From an uncultured Clostridia bacterium (lineage in GTDB: Bacteria; Bacillota; Clostridia; Christensenellales; UBA1242), in the NCBI GenBank assembly GCA_934746515.1, contig CAKVFH010000001.1, positions 1 through 64,000 of the forward strand: DNA of 64,000 nucleotides, given 5' to 3'. Positions 21,081 to 33,500 of this stretch are shown here, piece by piece. Position numbers and translations under genes: made by a program. Each line of letters starts with the position of its first letter. The stretch's first letter is position 1. The notes under the pieces are model-generated. The model searched no databases. It saw nothing but the letters and a program-made list of their open reading frames with translations, and was not told the origin of the DNA.

Positions 21081-21117
21081 AAAAAACATCACGGCAATAG
21101 GCTGTGGTGTTTTTTTG
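21081..21117 (+). terminator. Rho-independent terminator of the 5,334-aa gene
   Basis: AACATCACGGC (21085-21095) pairs with GCTGTGGTGTT (21101-21111) with two wobble pairs and loop AATAG, followed by a T run. It begins about 10 nt after the stop codon. Confidence 0.9.
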
Positions 21118-21481
21118 TTTACATTTTAATTTTTGGTGATTTTGAAAGGTGATACGTGCGAAATAAATGCAATAATTTTGTTTTTATGGGGGAATTTGGG
21201 CTTTGATGTTTGTTTTTGTGAGAAAAACATTGACTGATAATTAAATATGGCTTACAAAAGCCAATTTTAACCTTGTCAAGAAATATGAGTTGTTTTATCA
21301 AATTTTTGGTTATTTTTCACTAAAATAAAATTTATAAAAGTTTAAGAAATTCAACAAAAAGGTGAAACTTGTAAATGCCGAAATTTGCCGAATTTACAAA
21401 ATGTTTTTGTTTTAAAAATATAATTATAAAAATATAACAATAAAAATCTTAAAAATTTTTGGTAATTTTTCATAGTTTTTC
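21118..21481. other. Non-coding AT-rich spacer between the two giant genes
   Basis: No convincing gene is visible in these 364 bases. They contain an 8-bp inverted repeat TTGTAAAT/ATTTACAA (21369-21376 and 21392-21399) whose loop holds a direct repeat of TGCCGAA, and a small GGCTT/AAGCC hairpin near 21250. Any role would be regulatory. Confidence 0.5.
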
Positions 21482-21510
21482 TTGTTAAAACTAGGGGTTT
21501 TTGATATACT
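21482..21510 (+). promoter_or_regulatory. Promoter of the 12,312-aa giant gene
   Basis: TTGTTA (21482-21487), a 17-bp spacer and TATACT (21505-21510) with extended TGA. It shares the exact string TTTGATATACTAA and the spacing with the promoter of the first giant gene. The predicted 5' UTR is about 60 nt. Confidence 0.75.
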
Positions 21511-21528
21511 AATAATGTATATTATTAG
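21509..21528. promoter_or_regulatory. Perfect dyad over the transcription start of the 12,312-aa gene (operator candidate)
   Basis: CTAATAATGTATATTATTAG is a perfect 8+4+8 inverted repeat. It overlaps the last two bases of the -10 box and the expected +1, a position typical for repressor operators. It is not present at the other giant gene's promoter. Confidence 0.45.
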
Positions 21529-21576
21529 CTGGAATTTTTGGCTTTAAATTCAAAAGAAAGTGAAGAGGAATTTCTT

Positions 21577-24500
21577 ATGAAAAAATTATCAAGAAAAGTA
21601 AAGAGTATTTTAACCATTGCTATTGCACTTGTTTGTGTGATTGCTATTGCTGTGTGTGCAATTGTGGTTGGAAATAATGATGATGGAAACAAAGTTGATC
21701 GCAACAAAGAAGCTCAACTATTTTTGAATTCGCAAAAATCGTTTGCATCTGCAATTGAGTCAACGGAGTCTAATAGTCAAAATGTTTACTATGCACCTGC
21801 AAACAAATTTTCTAGTGTCTCAAACAAAAAGTTTAGCTTTGTGCATGAAAATATTTTGGTTTTGAAAGAAACATCAAATCCAGAACTTGAATCACTTTAT
21901 CTTTTAACTGATAATGGCGTAAGTGAAATTTCTCTGGAAGAAAATGCTGATGAAAATCTTGAAACAAATTTTTCTTTCCAAAATGACCTTGTTGTGGTTA
22001 AACAAAAATTCAACAACACATCAACCGGAAATTATTTTGTTTGGTCTGCTATCAGCATTGACGAAAAGGGAAAGGTTACTTTGCTTGCTCAAAAGACTTT
22101 TTCAGAAGAATCGCCAGTTCAAAGTTTTGTTGGAGATAACTACTTTGGTTTGATTTACACAAATTCTTCTTCAGAAACTGTTCTAGAAATTAAATCATTT
22201 GGAACTGAAGCAAAAACTTATCAAACAAGAATTGATAATGTTGATTGTGTTAAATTTAATGAAAAATCTTTCACTTATGAATTAAATTCAAAAGTTTACA
22301 TTGGCTTTGTTGGAAACAATGTAATAAAAATCTCTGATGTTGCTAATGACAAAACTGTTATTTACATTGGCGCAGATAAATATTTGCTTGAAAAAGAAAT
22401 TGTTGGAGAAGGTGTTACATATTCTTATGAACTCGTTCAACTTGACGGCGCTGATGTTCATGTTTCGGTTTATAACATCACTGCTGGTTATGATGCGGTT
22501 TGTAGTTTTATTGAAGATTCAGCAACTGAAATTTATGGTTCAGGTATCAAAGGTTACTCAAGAGTTATACTTATAAAGGGCGGCGATACAAGCGACTGTG
22601 AAGTTTCTTATTATGACTACAACATGAACTTGGTTGTTAAATTTATTGGCAATGCCGAAGATGAAATTTATTCATCAAGCTCACTCGTAAAAGAAGACGA
22701 AATTAACAAAGGCAATAAAAAGGCTACTGAAACAATTTCTTACACAACATACTATTTGCAAAATCCTGGTTCAGCTTTAATTTCTGTTGATAACACAAAA
22801 CTTGCCAAAAAAGCATTTGAATTTTCTAACGATAGTGACAAATATGCATTTGTTATGGGCGGTAAGAGTGATTATGTTGCTGTAAAGAAAAATGGCACAG
22901 GTCTTCATTATTTTATTGATTATCAAGGCAACTTGGTTGTTAGTGAAAGTGATGGCGACTTGAATATTACAAATGTTTTGTATTTGAATGGTGAATTTGC
23001 AATTGTAGAAAGAAATAATGAAAGTGTTTCGCTTTTCAACATTAAAACAAAAAAATTCACCGAAATAAACGAACAACTTGTTTCTGGCGATGTTGATAAT
23101 TTGAATAAAAATTTACAAACTTTTGCTGGAATTTATTACACAAGAACTGCAAGTGGCTATAATTTTTATAACTATAAAGGCGAAAAGCTTGCTGAAAATA
23201 TTGACACAATTATTGTTGAAAATGCTATCACAAAATTTTCAAGTGAAACTGGAACTGCAAACTTGCTTCTTTACAAAAACAGTGCGCTCGTTTTTGCAAC
23301 AAGCATAAATAACATCACACTTTCTAATCAAACAATCAACTATTCGGCAGGGGAATATACCGCAAGTTCTTGCAGCTCAAGCGAAGTTGAAGTTTATGCT
23401 TCAGCTAGCTCAAAAAATATCAGATATAACAACACTGTGATTGGAACATTTGCTCTTTCAACAAATCAAACAGTTATCACAATGACAAAGGGTTGGAAAA
23501 TTGATATTGCTTCAATCAAGATTAGCAATTCAACAAATGACTATCATGTTACATCTATCACAAAGACTTCAGTTTTGGGTGACAATGTTTCAGTTTTAAG
23601 CAATGCTGTGCATTATGCAAATGGTGTTGCTGACACAGCAGACAATGGTGTGACTTACACTGTTGAACTTAACAGCAATGGACAAATTGTTTACACAATT
23701 CCAATTGGTGGAAAATCATTTTCTTGCTCGCTTACAACTGCTTCACAATTTTCAGTTGTAACTTATGTTTATTTTTACACACTTCCAACAAACAGCACAT
23801 ATACAAATCAAATCAATTTGATGTCAACATGTATCACTACAAAAACATACTCTGTTTCAAACAGATCAATTGTTTTGCCATTGGGTGACAGATGTGTCTA
23901 TGGACAACTCACAACTTGGTATGTTAGCACAGATTATCCAACAAAGAAATTTAGTGAATATGCAAGTGGTGATTTGTCAGTTAATTTAACAAGACTTGGT
24001 GCGATTGGCGAAACCGTTGATATGTCTGCTTTTAACAGCAATGTTATATTTGTTTTTGCTGGATATGAACAACTTGACACAACAACCGTTACTGTTGATT
24101 CAGGAAACGGAACTTATGACAATCAAAAGAACTTTGTTGTTACAAACTCAAGCACCGCTTCAATCACACTTTATGAGCCAACATCTCCACTTGGTTACCA
24201 CTTTGTTGGTTGGGATATTTACGGCTACGAATCATCAGTTACACAAAGCTATAGATTTGGTTGTGATTCAACCAGCGTTATGGAAAATGCAAAAACTGAT
24301 TTTGTTGTTGGTTCAAACTACAAGAGACTTGTTTGGGCAAACAAAGTTAGCCCTGATTCAAATTTTGTTGAAATTATCAATTTGAGAGACACAACCGGAT
24401 CGGTTACTGTTAAAGCCTATTATGAAGTGAACACCTATAACATCAACTATGTTCTTGAAGGTGGAAATTTTGCAGAAACCGCTCCAAGCTTTGCGAAATG

Positions 24501-27500
24501 TTTTGAAGTTACAGAAATTCCTATTGTTACAAAAACAAGCTGGACATTTAATGGTTGGACAATCACAGGACTTGATAACAATGCGCATAGTTTTGGTTAT
24601 ACAAGCGATGTTTCAACAACAACCAGAGAAAACACGATTGATGTTGACAGATTTAGAACAAAATTCTATGTTTTGAATCTCAACTTCACACATGGTGCAA
24701 CTGTTACATTCACTGCAAAGTGGACACAGAATATTTATACAATAAATTACTACACATCAATTCAGAATAAAATTGACAGAGCAAACCTTATTTCTGGAGA
24801 CTTTTACACAAAATATGATGAAGTTGATGTTGTTTATGATGAATCGCTCAACCTTTTGATTCCTAGAAACGATGGAATGAGTTTAACTATTCCTAATGGT
24901 TATAAATTTGTTGGTTGGTATTTCTTCAATAGTCTTGAAGCTGCAAACGGTGTTGACCTTGATGATGTTTACAATTCACCAAGAACTTCAAACACTCCTA
25001 CAATTTTGGTTGATGCAAGTGACACAGCCACAGAACCATACAATCAAATTGTTTCATGGAACTATGAAGATGACGCTTATGCATTTGCTTATTATGTTCC
25101 AATCAAAATTGTTGTTAGATATTTCTATTCACCATACAATACTGTTAATGACCTTGTTAAATCTCTTGGTTCATTTGCAAATGGCTTAAATTATTTGACA
25201 CTTGTAAACCACATTGTTTCATTCAGAAACTATCCAGTTAACGGAAATCTTTCAAATTATTCATTCAGCTATTATGATGTTTTGGTTGACTATAACACTC
25301 TTGTAAATTATGAAAGAGATGCTAAACCAAAAGATAAAATTTATGAGTCAAGTGATGAAACCGCTCATGGAATTATGAAGGGAACAAAACTTGTTGGTTT
25401 CTACGGAAGGGTTGAAAACGCGTTCCCAGAAGAATCAAAAGATTCATGGGTATTCACTGAAGAAGATATCAACAGACAGCTTGATGAAAACTTTAGAATT
25501 GAAGTTTCTTCAAAGGTACTAAAAGAATACACAGATACAAGTTTTACTGAAATTGTTAATGAAGAAAACATTGCTTATTATTTCTATCCAATTTGCGAGC
25601 TTACAACCTACAAAATTAGATATTGTGTTTCTTACACATCAAGCAACATCAACAAGCTTACATCTTCAAACTATTACAGAGTTTCAACATCAAACTCAAT
25701 TAAACTTGGTGACACATATAAACTCAATATTTATGAAGATACAACAAGCTCAAACCAAGCACTTAACTTCTATAACGATGGCTATCACATTGAAGGCTGG
25801 TATCTCACATCAAAACCACTTTCTTCATTCGATTCGCTTTTAGAGATTACTGAAAACGAAACATCTGTTAGCCCAGCAAAACATGCAATAACGGCACGAG
25901 CTGGCGAAAATATTTTCTTTGACTATTCAAGCACTGATTGGTTTGATCCTACCTTAAGCCCAACACTTGATGAAGAAGACGGAAAATATTACTACTACTA
26001 TTACGCTTATGCTTATTATGATTTAACAAAATATTATATCAATTATATGGACATAAGCGATGAGTTCTATAACTATGAATATAGCGTTGGACAAGGCAAC
26101 AATTATTCGTTTGCTGTAAACCAATTCTTTAATTCATTTGTTGATAGCTCAAAACTCTATAAAGCTCTTTATACAAATGTTGTTACATTTGGAACAAGTT
26201 TTAACTATGAAACTCTTGCAACTTTAAGTTCAAAAGGTCATTTGTTAGAAACTCCAATTGGCTATGAATTTGACAAGTGGACGATTTACAAAAGGCAAGC
26301 AAATGTTTTGACTCATGGTTATGACTATGAGCTTACTGAACTTGATTATGAAGGCACTTGGAATCATACTTATGATTTGTTTATTTGCGCAACATATAAA
26401 GCAAAAGAGTATACAATCAGATATTTTGAAATGAAGTCAAACATGCTTGGCGATATTTCAACCGATAGTTCAAAATATGTCAATGTTTCATCTGAAAAAA
26501 TTAAGTTTAACACATACTATACAATTCCAGCTTATAATTTGAATGGTTATACAACTGTTGGATATTATGTTGACCTTCGTGGAACAGCAATTCCTTCACT
26601 TGTTCCTGCAAACATCACAAAAGAGTATTTCTGCAACAGATATACAGATGCACCTTATGATGCACTTGTTATTGCTTCAGGTGAAATTGATTCTAATATT
26701 TTGCTCCAAAACTGGAGTGTAGGTAACACATTCTATTTTAGACCTGCAGATTGCTATGTTTCTGGTGATGAAAACTATATTGATGTTTATTCAATCTACA
26801 CTGTTAATAGTTATTCAGTTTATTATTATGAACCAACAAACAACTCTGTTGAAGATGAAGGCTATGCAAACAACTATTTGCTCTCAAGAACCGATGTTGT
26901 TAAATTCAATGCTGAATATGAACCAAAGACCGCAAAAGAATTTGACGGATACAATTTTATTGGTTGGTTTGTTACAACTCAAAACTTTGATGGTGGCTAC
27001 ATTTTCACTGACAATGTTTTGACAAATAAATATGATGATACAATCACAAGAATTAAACTTGATTCACTTGAAATCACATCGGACGGATATATTTCTGGAC
27101 TTGTTCGCGACACACTTTATAATGATAAATTCGCTTCGGATTCTGGTGACTATTATCAAAACTGGGAAGTAAACAACTCATTCAATTTCAGATATACATC
27201 AAATGTTTTCTGCTATGCTGTTTACAAACCAAAGACATACACAATCCACTATTATGATTCACTCACTAATGGTGAAGGTAATGTTAACTTTGCTGACACT
27301 TACGACAATGCAGTAAATTATACTGCCACATTTAATGTTAAATTTGCTTATGCTGACTACACAATCAATGGTTACAACTTTGGATTTAATTCTAATGGTG
27401 ATGTTTATGGTTACACACTCTTTGGTTATTATGTTTCAAGCACACCAATAACATCATCTGGTTCGCACTTCACTCTTGACATGAATATGCTAACAAGTAA

Positions 27501-30500
27501 GTATATTTCAACAAGCAATAATTTTGGTGCAACAATTATCAACAATCCTTATGATGATAGCATTTATGGCACAAACAACAGAGATTATTTGCAAAACTGG
27601 ACAGCAGGAAATTCATTCTTGTTCAGATTCCTAGATGATATTTATGTTTATGCAATTTATGAAACCCAAGAATATAAAGTGCATTACATGATGCCTGATA
27701 ATAACTATGTTGGCTTTGTGAACAACACCAGTCACTATCACTTGAAACAAACAGTTTCAGCATTCTTTAACCAAAGCTTCACAAGTTTTACTGATGATAA
27801 CTTAAGAGGCACAAATGCTGATGTTTTGAAAGGCTACACATTTGTTGGTTGGTTTATTTCTGAAAAGAACCCATTTGAAAATAATGTCGTTATTACTGAA
27901 GTAACCACAGCATCAGAAGTTGGAAGTTATTATGTTAAAAATCCATCGACTTTGGAATATGAAATCAGAAACTACACTTATGAAATGGATTGGACAAAGG
28001 CTGAAGAGTTTGTTTGGAGATATAGCACAGATGTTTATGCTTATGCATACTTTGTTGCAAATAAATATGATGTTCACTTTATGCTTCCAACAAACAACAA
28101 TGCGGACACTTTTATAAATGACGCATCTGGGGTTAATTACACTGATTCAAGAATTGAACAGATTTACTTCAACACTTTGATGAGTTGGGGAGACACAGGA
28201 CTTTTAATCAACCGTGCTAAAATCACAGGCTACAAGTTTGAAGGCTGGTTTGTTTCTGAAAATGAACTTTACACAACAAAGTTTAACTCTCCAACAGCAA
28301 TGTATTTGCAATCTTATGACACATCAAACGGCGTTATCTTTGATAACTATGCACCTTACTATCAAAACTTTAATATTGATGCTTCAGATTTCTATTTTAG
28401 ATATGCAACAACAATTTATGTTTATGCAGTGTTCTCAAAACCAAAGACAACAATTTCTTATTATAATGCAACAAACAACTATGTTGGAAACCTTGGCGAA
28501 TCTGGAAATTACACAGCACTTTCTCATGTTGATGAAGTTGAATTTAACCAAATTTATACACCTTATCACTTGAGCGATGACACAACAAAAGTCATGAGAG
28601 GCTACAAATGGCTTGGTTGGTATGTTTCAACATCAAGACTTGCTGCAGGTCAAACAATTGATACAGTCACAACAACATTCTTGACAAAGTCTTGCATGTC
28701 TGTAAGTTTTGCTGACGGCATGTTCAGTTATGCTGAATCATCTGACTATGAAAGAGAAAATGTTGATGGTTACGAACAAAATGTTTACTATCAAAATTGG
28801 AACTCAATTTGGACAGTAGATAGCAATGATGAATACAAGGTTACTGGTAAAGATTTTGCTTTCAGATATGGTGAAATTGATGGCATTGTTGCAAATCTTT
28901 ATTGCTATGCGGTTTATGAAGAAATTACTTATACTCTTAATTTCTATAACGCAATCAGCAACGAAGCAGGAAAACCAAACACTGTTTCTGAATACTATAG
29001 ATATGCTAATCCTTCAATTCTATTTAACCAAACAATCTCAATCGTTGATTTAGGCGACAACTATCAACTTAACATTGCTGGTGTTGAAGCATTCAAAACT
29101 GCATATATGGTTGGTTACAACCTTGCAGGTTTCTATATTGAAGAAGTTGGTGGAGCATTCCAAGCTTTGCCAAACTATTCACTTTACAAAATCAATGATG
29201 ATCTTGATTACATCAATGCCGGTAACTCTGACAGTGAAATGTATGTTCAAGACTGGGGTGTTGGTGGAAATTTCTATTTCAGAGAATCTGTAAAAGTTAC
29301 ACTTAACATTTACGCATTCTATGTCAAAGAAACCTACACAATGCATGTTTACGATGTTAAAAATAACCAAAAAGACATGGTGAACAACACTGCAAACTAC
29401 TATGAAGTTAATAATTTCACAGTTGGTTTCAATGATTCAATCTCAATATTGAGAAGATACAATCAAAATCAAATTCAAGTAAACGGCGTTGCTCAAGCTG
29501 TGAACTTTGAAACAATTGGCTACACCTTGGTTGGTTATAAACTTTTGTCTGCTCATGACGGAAATTATGTTGTTTCAGACTACACAAGCGAATATAGAAA
29601 TGTTTATGTTAAAAACTATCCAGAACCAAGAATCGTTAATGGTTCTGACTCTGTTTTAGGAAATGACTACAATCAAAACTTCGCGCTTGAAGAGGATTTC
29701 TACTATAGATACACAAGCGATATTTATATTTACGCATTCTATAGAGTAAATCAATTCACAATCAGAATTTATAATGCTATCAACAACTATTCTGGTAGCG
29801 CAAACCACACATACAAATATTATGAAGTTGCTAACACTTTGGTTGATTTCAACGATATTATCAATCTCACAAAAACAAACATTGGTCACACATATTCAAG
29901 AAATGGCGTTCAAGTTGCTTTCAATAACGATTTGACAGGCTACACATTCAAAGGATATTATGTTTCACTCGTTCAATTGGATTCTTCAGAGTTCAATGAC
30001 GATGATGGCCAAAACCATTATACAAATGAATACTTAAATGCTTATACATTAAATGGAACTACTGGTGCTTGCTATGCTGGCAACGATTCACTAATTTCAA
30101 ACAGCGCGTACAAACAAGCGTATATGCTTGATGGCGTTGATGAAAATGAATTCTACTACAGATATACATCTAACATTTATATCTATGCAATTTATAGAGT
30201 AAATCGTTATGATATCAACTATTTCTGGACAGACAACAACTCTGTTTATGATTACACAAACTATAACACAGGTGTTGCTGGAACAGAATTTGCAAACGAT
30301 GTTTATTCATATTATGAAAACACTGACAGCACATTCAATCATTCAGCAAACAAGCTTGTTCAGAATGTTAAATTCAATGAATTTATCAACACTCATGTTA
30401 TCAGCATGCCAGGATACAGATTTGTTGGTTGGTATGTCACAACAACAAAGATTGATGCAAGCAGTGTTGGGGCATTCACAATAACAAGTGCAACTGCAAA

Positions 30501-33500
30501 CTATAACATAACTTATAATGCTGGTGGAAACGATTATCCAAATGCAATCTATCACAACAATAGAATCGTTAATGATGTTGACCCAAGAATCATCAATGAA
30601 AGTGATAGTGGAATTTTGGTTAATGGCGAAAGCGACACAGATTATGAACAAAACTGGTTTAACTCAAACGGTTTCTACTTCAGATATACAAGTTCAGTTT
30701 ATGCTTATGCATTCTTTGCTCCTGTTGAATACGCTTTGACATTCTATTATTCAGACTATGACGGCAATAGAGATTATCATGACACAAGTCTTGTTGATGA
30801 TCAGGGCAGATATGATGATGAACAATATCACATCAACTCAAGATACAATGAATTCATCACAATCTATCAAAAATTCAATCAACCACTAAATCTTGCTTTT
30901 GATAGATATAACTTGAACTATTATACCTATGACGCAATGAACAGAAGAACAGAGTATTTGCCATTCGGTTATGACTTCTATTACTGGATCTTCTCAACGA
31001 AATCAAACACTAATTCAACTAACTATTACTCAAATCATGAAAACGGCAAGTATAATTATGCTAATGGTATTTATGATAATCATGTAACCGAAAATGGCGA
31101 AGATTATTACAATTTCTACAACGCAAATAATTTCCTTGATGAAAACTTGATTTCAAAAGCTCCAACATTCTATAAAGTTAATGAATTTGGTGCTGAAAAT
31201 GCAGATTCTTCTGCAGATAAGTCTGGACTTCACTTGTTGACAAATGACTATATCTTCCCACTATATCAAGCAACATCAGGCGATTATACCGTTGTTAAAC
31301 ACTGGGATATCTATTTCCAAGACCACTATTATTTCTATGCTTATTATAAAAAGGAAGTTTATTCGTATACATATTACTACGCTGAAACAACCGAAAATGC
31401 AATTGCAAACGATTATAGAAATGGCACTGGATATCACACAAAACAAGTTGATTACTTGGGACATGAAACAAAGGTTAAATATGACAATATTGTAACTCTT
31501 GCAAAGCTTTACAACGATGCACTTCCTACCAATTATTCGTTCTATGGCTGGTTTGTTTCAACAACTCCATTTAATAAACAAATCAAAATTGAATATGCAG
31601 TTGACGGCACCGGAACACTTAGACCAAACAGATATTACTATGAAAATGATGCTGGTGACAAAGTTTACTTTGACTATGTTGCAGATTATGCGGGTGTAAC
31701 CGATATTGCTGGAACAAAATATGATGCAAATGACAAAACTGTTGAGCATTACATTTTCCCAGAAGGTTACAACTTCGGCTATTATTCAGAGACTGCTGGT
31801 TACAACTCAAGAATCATTGATAGAGATTTATACATCTATGCCGTTTACACATTGGTTGTAAACCGCTATGAACTTGAACTTGTTGCTTCAGACAACGCAA
31901 CTTCAATAACCCAAAACAATAAAACCGATTCAAGATATGATTATCTCAACGATAACTTGGACGGCTATGTTGAAAAAATCACATACACTGGCTTCGACAA
32001 TGACGGAGACCCTGTTCAAGATGTTACCGTTATTGATGACACAATCTATAACACAGACAAAGAAGCTCTCAACGCAATTTTCACTCGTCAACATGAAACT
32101 CTTGTTTTGAAAATCACATGTAAGCTTGGATATTTCCTTGACATATATGAATTGATGAATTCAAACAGACAGTCAATTTTCAATAGAAATGTTGATACTT
32201 ATCAAGTTGAAAAAATCGAAAGCTTTGCTATTGGTGAAGACGGTGTTGTGCTTTCTAACCAACACAGCATTGATAGAAGCGGTGAGCAACATAATAACTC
32301 AACAGAAAAATATTATTATGAAATTACTTTCAGATATTGCTACAGCAATGACACTGAAAACTATTCAGATGAAGCTACTTCAAGAAGCTATGATATCTCT
32401 ATCATTCGTTTGACATTTGACACTGTTGAATATACATTCCTTAACTATAGAGATGACACAACAAATGGTGCTGTAAACCATGCAGCAGCAGGTTATTCGT
32501 ATGTTCCTAAAGATTCAAAAGGTTTGTATTCTTCAAATCAATCATTCATCTTAACATCAAGAGCTGCAAGTTCTTCATCATTCTATGGAAACACAAACAT
32601 TGTTGTGTTCTATCCAAAATATGATGTAATCACTCACAGTGACGGCACAAACACCTATAATCTTGTTGAAATTTCATCTTATATCACATCACTCAAGATT
32701 GGTGATAAGGTTTATAACTTTAATGCTGGTTACAACCAATTTACATCAAGATTTGATATGAGAAATATGTCTTCAACATCTGACGATGTAACAAGAATTG
32801 ACAGACTTGCAAGTGGTGAAAACAATGCTTACACATTCTTTGATGTTGAAAACTTTGATTCAGACCCAAGTTCAATGATTAGATTTAATGTCAAGAGCGC
32901 TTTCAGACTTGGAAGCGGTGCAGAAACATTCATTTTATATGTTTGCTCATATCTTGACGAAAATAGCGGCACAAATCCAACTGGTGATGTTGATGACAAT
33001 GCATACAACACTTACACCGGAAACACAACAGAGCAAAAATATTGTTATGTTCTTTTCAGTGATGCAAGAGTTGAAAATGCAAACAAAACAGTTGTTGCAA
33101 CATTTACTGATATTCGCAACTCAATCAATACTTCAACTGCAATCAGTCCAAGTGCAAAAGCTGGACAATTAGATGAATACACAGCTGGAAACATTTATGG
33201 CTCAATCACTAACACAATTACTGGAATTTTGCCAACAGAATCTAACACAATTGAAATTAAAGAAGCTAATGGTTATGTTCTTGATTACTTGACAGTTACA
33301 TATCAAGGCAGAATTTACAGAATTGACCTTAATGATATTTTGAACAATACAAACGATGGTGCAATAACCAGTTTTGCACATAGCATTTCATCTTATCTAG
33401 ATGACGAAGGCAACACAAAGTATAGAGTTGATAACGGAAATTACCACTACTCATATCAATACACCGACAGATCATTCTATGTGAGCGGTGTGGGTGAATC

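Noticed and set aside
21538..21576. TTG start thirteen codons upstream for the 12,312-aa protein
   Set aside because: AGAGGA is correctly placed for ATG 21577, which also begins the expected basic tail; the upstream codons give an acidic stretch.
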